Shown in pieces: positions 17,444 through 26,914 of a stretch of 64,000 bases of DNA. A program made the position numbers and the translations under genes. Location: assembly GCF_000420505.1 (NCBI RefSeq), contig NZ_ATVB01000008.1, positions 1-64,000 on the forward strand, written 5' to 3'. A model generated the notes under the pieces. It saw only the letters and a list, made by a program, of their open reading frames with translations, was not told the DNA's origin and did not search any database. This DNA comes from Alloscardovia omnicolens DSM 21503 (GTDB taxonomy: Bacteria > Actinomycetota > Actinomycetes > Actinomycetales > Bifidobacteriaceae). How positions within the stretch are numbered: position 1 is the stretch's first letter; every line of letters begins with the position of its first letter.

Positions 17444-18181
17444 TTACTTACCCTGGTTTGCTACAGCTGCTGCACCTGCTGCTGCTGCTTCAGGATCGAG
17501 GTATTCACCGCGTGGCTTGATTGGCTTAAAGTTCTCATCCAATTCGTAGAGCAGTGGGATTGCAGTAGGAATGTTAACCTGTGCAATTTCGTCCTCGCTC
17601 AAGCCGTCGAGCATCTTTACGATTGCGCGCAGAGAGTTGCCGTGTGCTGCGATAAGAACTGTCTTACCTGCAGCAAGCTGAGGCTTGATTGTTTCTTCCC
17701 AGTAAGGGGTTACGCGAGTTACCACATTTGCCAAAGCTTCAGTTTCTGGAACGTCTGCGCCAGTATAGCGTGGGTCACCGTTCTGAGAGTACTGATCGTT
17801 TGGATCGATCTCTGGTGGTGGTGTTGCGTAAGAACGACGCCAAATCATGAACTTTTCGTCACCGTATTCCTGACGAATTTCAGACTTGTTCTTACCCTGC
17901 AAAGCACCGTAGTGACGCTCATTCAAACGCCAGTTGCGCTCTACTGGAATCCACAAACGATCTGCGGAATCCAAAGCAATATTTGCAGTGTTAATGGCAC
18001 GACGAAGAAGAGAAGTGAAAACGATGTCTGGAAGTACGTTCTTCTCCTTGAGAAGCTCGCCTCCTCGCTTTGCTTCTTCAACGCCCTGTTCGGTCAAAGG
18101 TACATCTACCCAACCGGTGAACTGGTTTGTCTTATTCCATGCGCTCTGTCCGTGACGGAGCAATACTAACTTGTAAGTCAT
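17444..18181 (-). CDS. gpmA: 2,3-bisphosphoglycerate-dependent phosphoglycerate mutase
   Basis: 245 aa; interconverts 3- and 2-phosphoglycerate in glycolysis. The phosphohistidine motif [10 protein letters not shown], the [14 protein letters not shown] active-site loop and the second His in AAHGNSLRA identify the cofactor-dependent enzyme. The C-terminus carries an Ala-rich tail ([14 protein letters not shown]) that is not part of the catalytic core. In many actinobacteria gpm lies near senX3; here the kinase lies about 4 kb away. Confidence 0.96.
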   Translation of the reverse strand: MTYKLVLLRHGQSAWNKTNQFTGWVDVPLTEQGVEEAKRGGELLKEKNVLPDIVFTSLLRRAINTANIALDSADRLWIPVERNWRLNERHYGALQGKNKSEIRQEYGDEKFMIWRRSYATPPPEIDPNDQYSQNGDPRYTGADVPETEALANVVTRVTPYWEETIKPQLAAGKTVLIAAHGNSLRAIVKMLDGLSEDEIAQVNIPTAIPLLYELDENFKPIKPRGEYLDPEAAAAGAAAVANQGK

Positions 18182-18208
18182 GCTTTATAGTTTAGAGCGC
18201 GTTGACGA

Positions 18209-19165
18209 CTAGGAAGCCATCAAAAGAATAAACATAAGCAGATAATTTACTGCCAGAGCAAGCATCAGCTGATTCATAAAGATAAAAGCACCACGATAAT
18301 AGTGCTGCTCGTATACTGCAATCCGCACGCACCGTAAGGCCTTCCAACTTACAGTAATAACTGCAGCAGCCGTCAGAAGATACAGAACTCCTAAATCACT
18401 GATTAATTGCGTGCCCATAATATGATATACAGAAAGCGCATACATAAGGTTTACCGCCCATACAATAAACACGCATAGATGAGCGCCCTGTACCGTTTTA
18501 TCTATACCCCAGCGCACAACGATAGTATTTTTATGAACTTTTTTATCGCTTACGCGGTCACGCATATTATTGATAAGCATGACGAGAGCGCTGACTAAGC
18601 CGCATTGAATACTTGCGGCAATACCGTACGCTCCTATACGCTCGGTTAGCATAACGCTGACAGAAAAAACGAGTACTGGTCCAAAAAATACGAACGCAAG
18701 AAGCTCTCCAAAACCGCGAGCGCTCAAAAAACTGGAATATCCCCACGCAGCCGCTACGCACACAGCTCCTACCCCAAGAAGCCAATAATCCTGACTTATC
18801 CACACAGCCGCACAACCGGCAATAATGCCAATAATCGCAGTGATCCATGCACAAGAATGCGAGATATGCGCTCCACAAGGAAGTGCATTTAAACGCTGCG
18901 GCGCATCAGCAGCACGCGATGTATCTACACCTCGCACGCCATCAAGATAATCATTAACAAAGTTCGCGCATATTTGCAGACTCAGTGCCACTAAAACAGC
19001 AAGACCGAGCAGCACGAGGTCTTCATAAAAGATAACTCGTGGTAACTGCCCGCAATGGTCTCGATCTAAGTATGCGCTTAACCCAGCAATAATTACGGGG
19101 CAGACAGAAAGAGCCCATGTGCGCGGTCGAGATCCGGCAATAATCATCCGAACTTTTTCGCACAC
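18209..19165 (-). CDS. menA: UbiA-family prenyltransferase, MenA-like (1,4-dihydroxy-2-naphthoate polyprenyltransferase)
   Basis: 318 aa, eight or nine predicted transmembrane helices. The two prenyl-diphosphate/Mg sites are present: NFVNDYLDGVRGVD near residue 70 and NNMRDRVSDKKVHKNT near residue 200, the latter matching MenA. MenA attaches the prenyl tail to dihydroxynaphthoate, the penultimate menaquinone step. No other men gene is in the window. In a fermentative bifidobacterial-type organism this is noteworthy; it may accept a scavenged quinone precursor or prenylate something else. The 72-bp gap to lysS contains a terminator, so it is probably transcribed alone. Confidence 0.82.
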   Translation of the reverse strand: MCEKVRMIIAGSRPRTWALSVCPVIIAGLSAYLDRDHCGQLPRVIFYEDLVLLGLAVLVALSLQICANFVNDYLDGVRGVDTSRAADAPQRLNALPCGAHISHSCAWITAIIGIIAGCAAVWISQDYWLLGVGAVCVAAAWGYSSFLSARGFGELLAFVFFGPVLVFSVSVMLTERIGAYGIAASIQCGLVSALVMLINNMRDRVSDKKVHKNTIVVRWGIDKTVQGAHLCVFIVWAVNLMYALSVYHIMGTQLISDLGVLYLLTAAAVITVSWKALRCVRIAVYEQHYYRGAFIFMNQLMLALAVNYLLMFILLMAS

Positions 19166-19198
19166 TTGAGCTCCTTAAACTTCGTGGTGTACATAAAA

Positions 19199-19227
19199 AT
19201 ATGGTGCGAGAATTACTCACACCATAT
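19199..19227 (-). terminator. Terminator of lysS
   Basis: Stem ATATGGTG/CACCATAT; the minus-strand tail is TTTTTATG. It separates lysS from menA. Confidence 0.75.
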
Positions 19228-19236
19228 AATCATGAA

Positions 19237-20952
19237 CTAGCTATTTAAAGGCTTAACGAGAGGGAAGGTAATGGTTTCACGGATAGTTGCGCCCGTCATA
19301 GCAATCAACAGACGGTCAATACCCATACCCATACCGCCGGCAGGAGGCATACCCAAGCCCAGTGCTTCAAGGAAGTCTTCATCAATATCCATAGCTTCAT
19401 CATCACCGGCTAAAGCCATCTTTGCCTGAGCAACGAAACGCTCACGCTGAACAACTGGATCGTTGAGCTCGGAATATGCAGTTCCCAGCTCAAAACCGCG
19501 CACATACAAATCCCACTTCTCCACTTGACCTGGCTTCGAACGATGAGACTTGGTCAGCGGCGAAGTTTCTACAGGGAAATCGCGCACGAAGGTTGGTTCC
19601 CACAGCTGATGAGGGTCTTCTGTGTAGAAGTGCTCCCACAGATTTTCCACAAGCTTACCGTGATTTTCTACATCTTCACGCTCAACACCCAACTTATCAG
19701 CGAATGCACCGAGAGTTTCTACAGTCGTTTCTGGGGTAATTTCTTCACCAAGCTTCTCAGACAGAGACTCGTAAATATCGAGTTGGCGCCACTGCCCCCC
19801 CAAATCATATTCGCTGCCGTCAGCCAAAGTGACAACTGTAGAACCGAAGGTATCAATAGCGGCTTGCTGCACGAGAGACTGAGTCAGTTCTGCCATCGTG
19901 TCGTAGGTGCCGTACGCTTCGTAGGCTTCCAAAGTGGTGAACTCTGGAGCGTGAGTTCCGTCTGCACCTTCGTTACGGAAAGCGCGGTTAATTTCAAAGA
20001 CACGGTCAATGCCGCCTACCAGCATGCGCTTCAGGAAGAGTTCTGGAGCAATACGCAAGAACAAATCCATATCGAAAGCGTTAATATGCGTGGTAAATGG
20101 ACGAGCTGCTGCACCACCACGGATAGCCTGAAGCATTGGCGTTTCAGCCTCCATGTATCCGCGCTGATCGAAGTTACGGCGCAAAGATGCAACAACTGAT
20201 GCTCGATTACGTACCATCGTGCGCATCTTATCATCTACAATCATGCCCAAATATGGCTTACGTGTGCGCTGTTCCTCGTTCAAATCCTTATGCAGAGCTG
20301 GAAGAGGACGTAAAGACTTGCTAGCAATCTGCCATTCGCTGGCGAAAATAGACAGCTCACCGGTCTTCGAAGCGATAACACGACCTTTAATAAAGAGATG
20401 ATCGCCCAAATCAACAAGCTGCTTAAACTCCTTGAGGCTATCTGCTCCCACTTCCTTCTTAGAGAGCATACCTTGGATTGGAGTGCCGTTGCCGGCTGCC
20501 AACTGAACGAAGCACAAGCCACCGCCGTTACGCAAGAAAATGACTCGACCAGCCAAAGCAACAACATCATCCGTTTCTTCGCCAGCTTCTAATTTGCCAT
20601 CGTAGTTCTTACGAATATCCTCAATGGTGTGAGTAATAGGCAGTTCTGCTGGATAAGGATTCGCGCCATTCTTAAGCATGAGCGCGCGCTTAGCCACACG
20701 CATTTGCACCTGCTCAGGATGAGCATGGGGACCAAACTGAGAATTAGACGAATCGATAGCTTCGTCTAATGAGGCATCGTTATTGATACGCTCGGCAATC
20801 ACCTCGTCCTGTTCCATTAATAATTCTGCGCGCTCGACAGTGCTCAGCTCATGGCTCTGCTGGGTTTGTTCCGCGGTTTCGGCGGTCTCGGCGGTCTCGG
20901 CTTGCACGCTCTGTGCACTCTGTGCAGCGTTTTCTTCAATCAAATCAGACAT
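19237..20952 (-). CDS. lysS: Lysyl-tRNA synthetase, class II
   Basis: About 571 aa. Charges tRNA-Lys. It has an OB-fold anticodon-binding domain (about residues 100-220) and a class II catalytic domain with motif 2 (FEINRAFRNEGADGTHAPEF) and motif 3 (GMGMGIDRLLIAMTG). A polar N-terminal extension of ~70 residues is rich in Ala, Glu and Gln and contains a near-perfect 9-bp repeat encoding ETA-ETA-ETA; it is not part of the core. Start chosen at MSDLIEEN; Met codons at 20961 and 20991 are alternatives and none has a convincing ribosome site. Confidence 0.95.
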   Translation of the reverse strand: MSDLIEENAAQSAQSVQAETAETAETAEQTQQSHELSTVERAELLMEQDEVIAERINNDASLDEAIDSSNSQFGPHAHPEQVQMRVAKRALMLKNGANPYPAELPITHTIEDIRKNYDGKLEAGEETDDVVALAGRVIFLRNGGGLCFVQLAAGNGTPIQGMLSKKEVGADSLKEFKQLVDLGDHLFIKGRVIASKTGELSIFASEWQIASKSLRPLPALHKDLNEEQRTRKPYLGMIVDDKMRTMVRNRASVVASLRRNFDQRGYMEAETPMLQAIRGGAAARPFTTHINAFDMDLFLRIAPELFLKRMLVGGIDRVFEINRAFRNEGADGTHAPEFTTLEAYEAYGTYDTMAELTQSLVQQAAIDTFGSTVVTLADGSEYDLGGQWRQLDIYESLSEKLGEEITPETTVETLGAFADKLGVEREDVENHGKLVENLWEHFYTEDPHQLWEPTFVRDFPVETSPLTKSHRSKPGQVEKWDLYVRGFELGTAYSELNDPVVQRERFVAQAKMALAGDDEAMDIDEDFLEALGLGMPPAGGMGMGIDRLLIAMTGATIRETITFPLVKPLNS

Positions 20953-22010
20953 TCTTCCCATACACTTAACGTTTGGAATTCCATATTTCAATAGTCTTAA
21001 GGGTACTAAAAGAGTTGTACACGATGGCGTGCGGAGGTTTTGGTATACTTACTCGCACATGGCACAGTGCTATCGTTTCATTTTGCTGTATCGTGTGTTT
21101 GATCCTAATCTTTATAGCCATATTCTTCAGGACAAAATACTGATTGTGTGGCAGGCTTTACATTTGAACTCTAGCGTAAAGGTCACCACATATATGAATG
21201 CCCATAAGACCTGTTTTCTGTTTTGTTCTTTACGTTCGAGTTCAAGCGTGAAGCTTAGAACGTGACTTGACCTCACAATACGGCTCAAGCAGGCCGTATC
21301 TTTTACCTATCTGCTTGCGCATAAAACTCACAACAATCATACTGTGTGCAGAAGCGCTCTCAGGGTTGTAGCCTTCACGTTGCTCACGAAGCGTAAAGCT
21401 TGCCACACAAAAACTGAAGAAGTAATAAATAAATTTCACTTAACCGATTCATACACCTGTTATGCCACTTTTTATGCACAATATCTGGCATGCATTCATC
21501 TGAACAGTTCCTCCATGCAGAAAGCTTAATCAGCAAGTTTTCCATGTAAATCTGCTACGTTGTAACTTTTCCTCATAACATACATCTAACTTCTATACTT
21601 GTTTACTTGTATATGTATATCAACATGTTTCTTTCTCGCGAAGACGAGAGAAAGGACGGAGTAGCAAAATATTCCTTTAATACACCCTTTACATCGTCAA
21701 ACTATTGACAACACTCTGAAAAAGCAATAAACCACGCAAAGAGCAAAAGAAAAATAAAGAGCATTTTAGATCAAGTTTTGCACCACAAAGCGCAAAATTA
21801 AGCAAATACAGTTAATCGCGCTCAGCCAGAATGCAACTCTTCAAAACAGCAACGCAATCACGGCGTGAAAAAAATCGATAGCCTCAAACCCAAACGACAC
21901 GCCCACACATTTTCTTCATCAAATTACACGCGCGTTATTTAGTGTGCCACATCACATTATGCACAAAATTATCCCCACACATTCGCACGGAATCATGCCA
22001 AAATATCAAG
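20953..22010. other. Long non-coding region upstream of nrdD
   Basis: About 1.05 kb without a supportable gene; short frames lack family features. A hairpin ATACGGC/GCCGTAT at 21278-21299 followed by CTTTTACC resembles a terminator. A second short hairpin with CTTTCTC/GAGAAAG arms lies near 21630-21655. The segment becomes very AT-rich toward 22000. A regulatory RNA is possible but not demonstrable from sequence. Confidence 0.5.
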
Positions 22011-22088
22011 TTATCCACTTTTATCCACAAGACCAAAAACCACTATATATAGTGGTTGTATATAATTATCCACACTTTATTTAGTTGT
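22011..22088 (+). promoter_or_regulatory. Combined DnaA-box and paired NrdR-box control region of nrdD
   Basis: The 20-bp palindrome AACCACTATATATAGTGGTT (22038-22057) matches the NrdR box. A second, weaker box, CACTTTATTTAGTTGT (22073-22088), matches the same half-sites at 13 of 16 positions and is centred 32 bp downstream, the usual tandem spacing of about three helical turns. DnaA boxes TTATCCACA occur at 22021-22029 and 22066-22074 (the latter touching the second NrdR box), with near-matches at 22011 and 21969. NrdR represses ribonucleotide reductase genes; DnaA control of nrd genes is known in Escherichia coli. Confidence 0.8.
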
Positions 22089-22335
22089 ATTTAGTCCTGC
22101 TTATGGCATATGATTACCTTCCAGTGTTCAGCACAAAACGATAACGCTTTCGCTCTATCGCTTCTGTTCATAGACATCATGCATACGCTTCGCGCACTGT
22201 GTAGCTTTGCACACTGTCATCAGAAACACACAAAGCCAAGAGCATATCGCAGCTTTACATCTTGCTATAACCAGCTGGAGCAAAGCCAACTGAATACGAA
22301 CCACATACCGTATATCTGCTTACAAAGGAAGGCTC

Positions 22336-24732
22336 ATGATGACTGCACCGACAGCGTCCATGCTCGAAGACGTTAACATTTCTATCAACGATATCAAGGT
22401 AGAAAAGCGCGACGGTCGAGTAGTTCTTTTCGATCGCATGAATATTATTCACGCCATCGAAGCGGCCTTTCATGCGGTAGGAGAAGATTTAGATTCTCGC
22501 AATTCTCGTCTTATTGAAGACATGACAACCACTGTAGAAAGCGCTATTGCTGGTCGTTATACAGGCAATGTTCGCATTGACGATATTCAAAATGCTGTAG
22601 AGCACACTCTTATTAATAATCATTTGTACGAGATTGCTCAGGCTTATACGTCATGGCGCTTAAATAAAGATATTGCGCGCGCTAAGGCAAGCGATGTGAA
22701 CGAAGCTATTAAGAAGTTCATTAATCGCGATGAAACGATTATGCGAGAAAATGCTAATAAGGATTCCAACGTCTACGCTACTCAGCGCGATTTATTAGCA
22801 GGTGCTGTATCTAAGGCAAGCGCGATGAGTATGCTTCCTTCTGAGGTTGCTAATGCTCATATTAAGGGCGATATTCATTTTCATGATGCGGATTACAGCC
22901 CATTTACCCCAATGACCAACTGCTCTTTGCCTGATTTTGGCAATATGCTTGCCAATGGTTTCGTGTTGGGTAATGCCATGATGGATTCGCCTAAATCTAT
23001 TGGCACCGCTGCTACCCAGATTACGCAGATTATTAAGGATATTGCTGGCTCTCAGTATGGCGGTCAGACGGTGAACCGCGCTGATGAGATGTTGGCTACT
23101 TACGCTCAGCTTGATTTTGCGAAGAATATGGAGATGGCTCGCACTGTTTTCCCTGATGGTGAGCCTATTGATGTTGCCCAGCGCGCTATTGCTGCTTTTA
23201 AGGATCGCGAAGCTGATTGGTTGCACTTTGAAAATCGTGATGCTTTGCCTATGGATGAGCCCTTCCATCATGACGTTGATGAGCTTGAGCAGATTCGCGA
23301 AGTGTATGCAAAGATTTTAACGCGCAAGAATATTTACGATGCTATGCAAACCATGGAGTATCAGATTAATTCCAACCGTATTAGCAATGGTCAGACTCCT
23401 TTTGTTACTGTTGGTTTTGGTTTGGGTCAAGATTGGTTTGCTCGCGAAATCCAGCGCGCTATTTTGCTCGTCCGCATTCGCGGTTTGGGTAAGGATCGTC
23501 ACACTGCTATTTTCCCTAAGCTTGTATTTACTGTGAAGAACGGCGTAAATGCTAAGGAAGGCGAGCCAAATTACGATTTGAAGCAGTTGGCTTTGGAGTG
23601 CGCTACTAAGCGCATGTATCCGGATGTTGTTTTCTACGAGAACATCGTGAAGATTACTGGCTCCTTTAAAGCGCCTATGGGTTGCCGTTCTTTCCTGAAC
23701 GGTTGGATTGATCCGGATACAGGTGAAGATGTAGAAGATTCTCGCTTGAATTTGGGCGTAGTTACCGTGAATATTCCTCGTATTGCTTTGGAATCTCACG
23801 GTGACAAGAAGCGTTTCTGGAAGCTGTTTGATCAGCGTATGCAAATTGCGCACGAAGCCTTGCAGTTCCGCATTAAGCGCTGTAAGGAAGCTACTCCAAT
23901 TAACGCTCCTACCCTCTTCCAGTATGGCGCTTTTGGTCGCCTGCAGCCAGGGGATAACGTAGATCAGCTCTTTAACCGTTCTCGCGCTACTATTTCGCTC
24001 GGATATATTGGTTTGTATGAGACTGTAGCTATGTTCTACGGCAAAGATTGGATGCAAGATCACAGCTGGGATGAGAACGGTAAGAAGTTTGCTTTGGAGA
24101 TTGTGCAGCGTATGCATGATTTATGTGTTGATTGGGATAGCGCTGAGGGATACCATTACTCCGTTTATTCCACGCCTGCAGAGTCTTTGACTGACCGTTT
24201 CGCTCGCTTAGATAAGGAACAGTTTGGTGTGATTGATGGCGTTACTGACCATGATTTCTACACCAACTCCTTCCACTACCCAGTATGGTTGCGCCCAACT
24301 CCTATGGAAAAGCTCTCGTATGAGCGCGACTTCCCATACTTGGCAAACGGTGGCTTTATTAACTACTGCGAGTTCCCAAGCTTGCAATCCAATCCAAAGG
24401 CTTTGGAAGCTGTATGGGATTATGCTCATAACATTGGTATTGGCTATTTGGGAACGAATACTCCGATTGATCACTGCTTCGAATGCGGTTTTGAGGGGGA
24501 CTTTGAACCGACTGACACAGGATTTAAGTGCCCAGAGTGCGGCAATAATGATCCAAACAAGTGCAACGTCACCAAACGCACCTGCGGTTATTTAGGTAAC
24601 CCAGTGCAGCGCCCTATGGCTCACGGTCGTCATGAAGAAATTTCTCATCGTGTGAAGCACATGGCAGGTGAAACCGGTCATGTTACGTTAAAAGATGGCA
24701 CTGTGCGTCAATGGTGGGATGATGCAGAGTAA
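22336..24732 (+). CDS. nrdD: Anaerobic (class III) ribonucleoside-triphosphate reductase
   Basis: 798 aa. Reduces ribonucleoside triphosphates using a glycyl radical under anaerobiosis. An N-terminal ATP-cone (KRDGRVVLFDRMNIIHAIEAAF) gives allosteric control. The C-terminal zinc site is visible as CFECGFEG...CPECG...KCNVTKR, followed by the radical loop TCGYLG with the glycine at about residue 751. ATG 22336 follows AAAGGAAGG at 5 bases. It lies downstream of the NrdR/DnaA control region, and the activase nrdG follows 84 bp later behind a hairpin. Confidence 0.97.
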   Translation: MMTAPTASMLEDVNISINDIKVEKRDGRVVLFDRMNIIHAIEAAFHAVGEDLDSRNSRLIEDMTTTVESAIAGRYTGNVRIDDIQNAVEHTLINNHLYEIAQAYTSWRLNKDIARAKASDVNEAIKKFINRDETIMRENANKDSNVYATQRDLLAGAVSKASAMSMLPSEVANAHIKGDIHFHDADYSPFTPMTNCSLPDFGNMLANGFVLGNAMMDSPKSIGTAATQITQIIKDIAGSQYGGQTVNRADEMLATYAQLDFAKNMEMARTVFPDGEPIDVAQRAIAAFKDREADWLHFENRDALPMDEPFHHDVDELEQIREVYAKILTRKNIYDAMQTMEYQINSNRISNGQTPFVTVGFGLGQDWFAREIQRAILLVRIRGLGKDRHTAIFPKLVFTVKNGVNAKEGEPNYDLKQLALECATKRMYPDVVFYENIVKITGSFKAPMGCRSFLNGWIDPDTGEDVEDSRLNLGVVTVNIPRIALESHGDKKRFWKLFDQRMQIAHEALQFRIKRCKEATPINAPTLFQYGAFGRLQPGDNVDQLFNRSRATISLGYIGLYETVAMFYGKDWMQDHSWDENGKKFALEIVQRMHDLCVDWDSAEGYHYSVYSTPAESLTDRFARLDKEQFGVIDGVTDHDFYTNSFHYPVWLRPTPMEKLSYERDFPYLANGGFINYCEFPSLQSNPKALEAVWDYAHNIGIGYLGTNTPIDHCFECGFEGDFEPTDTGFKCPECGNNDPNKCNVTKRTCGYLGNPVQRPMAHGRHEEISHRVKHMAGETGHVTLKDGTVRQWWDDAE

Positions 24733-24750
24733 TATGTTTTAACCACTTGC

Positions 24751-24792
24751 AAGGGTTTGCTCGATTGCACACGTCAGGTCGAGCGAACCCTT
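24751..24792 (+). terminator. Hairpin between nrdD and nrdG
   Basis: A 14-bp stem AAGGGTTTGCTCGA/TCGAGCGAACCCTT with one mismatch, then TAGTTTTTC. It can act as a terminator or attenuator that lowers nrdG expression relative to nrdD. Confidence 0.82.
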
Positions 24793-24816
24793 AGTTTTTC
24801 GTAGAAAGAAACCAGC

Positions 24817-25554
24817 ATGTCTGATGGGTTTACCAAAACCGGCTCAGTGCGACGTAGCGCTCACCGCGATTTTGCTCCAGAAGAAAAAAACCGCGGACCT
24901 TATATTCCTACTGCTCTTGCCAATAATCCTCGTGCCGGTCAATGGGATGGACGCAAACTCTCACGCAATATTGTGGCAGATTACAAGCGTTTTATTGTAA
25001 CGGATGGTGAGGGAATTCGTTGCTCACTCTATGTGAGCGGATGCCCATTCCACTGCCATGATTGCTATAATTCTTCGATTTGGGATTTCAAAGCAGGTCA
25101 TGAATATACCCAAGAACTCGAAGATAAAATTATAGAAGATTTAAGCTTAGATTACGTGCAGGGTATTACTCTTTTAGGCGGAGAACCACTGCTCAACACT
25201 CCTATGCTCATACAACTGACGAACCGTATTCGCCGCGAATTTGGTTCATCAAAAGATATCTGGGCTTGGACTGGATATACATGGGAAGAGCTTATGCGAG
25301 AAGGTGAAACTCCCGATAAGATTGAGCTATTACATAATATTGATATTTTGGTGGATGGTCGATATATCAGTAGTTTGCATGATTCTCTTTTACAATTCCG
25401 TGGCTCTTCTAATCAACGTATTCTCGATGTGCCACGTAGTTTTGAAGAAGGTCGAGCAGTTATCTGGGATAAGTTACACGATCAAGAACGTTTTATTCCT
25501 GAAATGTATGGAAAAGAACGTGCAGCCAGCGAGGATGCTACCGAAAATAATTAA
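24817..25554 (+). CDS. nrdG: Anaerobic ribonucleotide reductase activating protein (radical SAM)
   Basis: 245 aa. Generates the glycyl radical on NrdD from S-adenosylmethionine. The [4Fe-4S] motif CX3CX2C is in SGCPFHCHDCYN, preceded by the GEGIRCSLYVSGC segment, and LLGGEPL is the SAM-binding GGE motif. It is longer at the N-terminus than minimal NrdG (about 55 extra residues before the radical SAM core). The start ATG follows AGAAAG. It forms a pair with nrdD, with a hairpin between the two genes. Confidence 0.95.
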   Translation: MSDGFTKTGSVRRSAHRDFAPEEKNRGPYIPTALANNPRAGQWDGRKLSRNIVADYKRFIVTDGEGIRCSLYVSGCPFHCHDCYNSSIWDFKAGHEYTQELEDKIIEDLSLDYVQGITLLGGEPLLNTPMLIQLTNRIRREFGSSKDIWAWTGYTWEELMREGETPDKIELLHNIDILVDGRYISSLHDSLLQFRGSSNQRILDVPRSFEEGRAVIWDKLHDQERFIPEMYGKERAASEDATENN

Positions 25555-25571
25555 AAGAACTAAAAGCACAA

Positions 25572-25603
25572 CGCCCCTTCACCTGCATGATGATGAAGGG
25601 GCG
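25572..25603. terminator. Hairpin after nrdG
   Basis: Perfect 10-bp stem CGCCCCTTCA/TGAAGGGGCG with a 12-base loop; no clear T-run on the plus strand, but TGTGCTTTTAGTTCTTTT on the minus strand would serve the converging adh transcript. Confidence 0.6.
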
Positions 25604-25689
25604 CATCGCTATATTCTTACAGGTGTGCAACTGCAGAAAGAGAGAGAAAAAGTTCACACACCTTTAGCGCATAACGACTGTGCAAGACT

Positions 25690-26700
25690 TTAGTGCTTCA
25701 GATCAATAACCATACGGCCACGAATCTTTCCAGCTTCCATCTCATCGAAGATATCGTTAATATCTTCCATTGGTCGAGACTGGCATTGTGGAACAACCTT
25801 GCCTTCAGCACCGAATTGGAAGGCTTCTTCCAAGTCCTTACGAGTACCAACAAGCGAACCCACAACACGAATACCATCAAGCACCAAACGAGGAATGCTC
25901 AAATCCATAGACTCAGTTGGCAAACCAACTGCAGCTAAAGTACCACCAGCACGCAAAGCATCAACAGCGCCATTAAAAGCGCTCTTACCCACTGCAGTTA
26001 CTACTGCGCCATGAGCACCACCGCATTCACGCTGAACAACTTCGCCCAAGTCTTCCTTCAATGGGTTAACGCACAAGTCAGCACCGAACTTCTTAGCAAA
26101 CTCGAGCTGCTCGTCGTTAATATCAACAGCAATAACCTTAGCTTGGAAAACATTCTTTGCATACTGCAAAGCGAGGTTACCTAAACCACCCAAACCAGAA
26201 ATAACAATCCATTCACCCGGATGAACGCCAGACTCCTTAATAGCCTTGTAGCAGGTGACGCCAGCGCAAGTAATAGAGCTTGCTGCATAAGAGTCAAGAC
26301 CTTCTGGAACTTTAACTGCATAATCCGCAGGAACAATGCACTCGTGTGCCATACCACCGTCAGCAGTGTAGCCAGCGTTGAGCACGGAACGACACAAAGT
26401 TTCACGACCTGTCGTGCAATACTCACAACGGCCACAGCCCTTAAAGAACCAAGCTACGGATACGCGGTCGCCCACCTTGAGAGCATCTGCTCCTTCAGCT
26501 ACTTCCTTAACAATGCCAATACCCTCGTGTCCAAGAACTACGCCAGTTTTGTCGCCATAATCCTGATGCATCACATGCATATCAGTGTGGCATACACCGC
26601 AGCATTCCATATCGAGCAATGCCTCACCATAACGTAATGGACGCAATTCCTTATCTACAACAGCGGCTTTCTTATCTTGAGTTGCTACGATTGCCTTCAC
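25690..26700 (-). CDS. Zinc-dependent alcohol dehydrogenase (AdhP-like)
   Basis: 336 aa medium-chain dehydrogenase that interconverts primary alcohols and aldehydes with NAD(H). Catalytic zinc ligands are seen in CCGVCHTD and GHEGIGIV, the structural zinc cluster in [15 protein letters not shown], and the coenzyme fold in [14 protein letters not shown]. The start is taken as GTG at 26700, eight bases after AAAGGA; the frame runs ~50 codons further upstream without family similarity. It converges on nrdG. In a bifid-type fermentation it probably reduces acetaldehyde to ethanol or handles other aldehydes. Confidence 0.93.
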   Translation of the reverse strand: MKAIVATQDKKAAVVDKELRPLRYGEALLDMECCGVCHTDMHVMHQDYGDKTGVVLGHEGIGIVKEVAEGADALKVGDRVSVAWFFKGCGRCEYCTTGRETLCRSVLNAGYTADGGMAHECIVPADYAVKVPEGLDSYAASSITCAGVTCYKAIKESGVHPGEWIVISGLGGLGNLALQYAKNVFQAKVIAVDINDEQLEFAKKFGADLCVNPLKEDLGEVVQRECGGAHGAVVTAVGKSAFNGAVDALRAGGTLAAVGLPTESMDLSIPRLVLDGIRVVGSLVGTRKDLEEAFQFGAEGKVVPQCQSRPMEDINDIFDEMEAGKIRGRMVIDLKH

Positions 26701-26914
26701 GACAGAATCCTTTCTACATAAATACTCATCATCGAGAGAACTTGACATCTCCGTCAAGAACACACCACCTAGTGTATCCCTATTCCTCGAAATGGTAAAA
26801 CGAAACACCATAAACTCACAGATTAATATGTTCGTTTGTGCGCACGATGTTGCCATTTTGTAGGATTTTCTATCATTTCCTCAACGGCGTGTTCTTGACG
26901 TGTTTTGTCAAGCA

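Noticed and set aside
21960-22090. Cluster of DnaA boxes considered as a replication origin
   Set aside because: dnaA, dnaN, gyrB and rpmH are not nearby, and the boxes sit at the nrdD promoter with NrdR boxes, so a regulatory role is more likely.
23317-24117. Minus-strand 266-codon frame opposite nrdD
   Set aside because: Antisense shadow of nrdD, with no ribosome site or conserved motif.
26891-26909. CTTGAC/GTCAAG inverted repeat before the surface protein stop
   Set aside because: Only 6-bp arms and no T-run; not enough for a terminator or operator.
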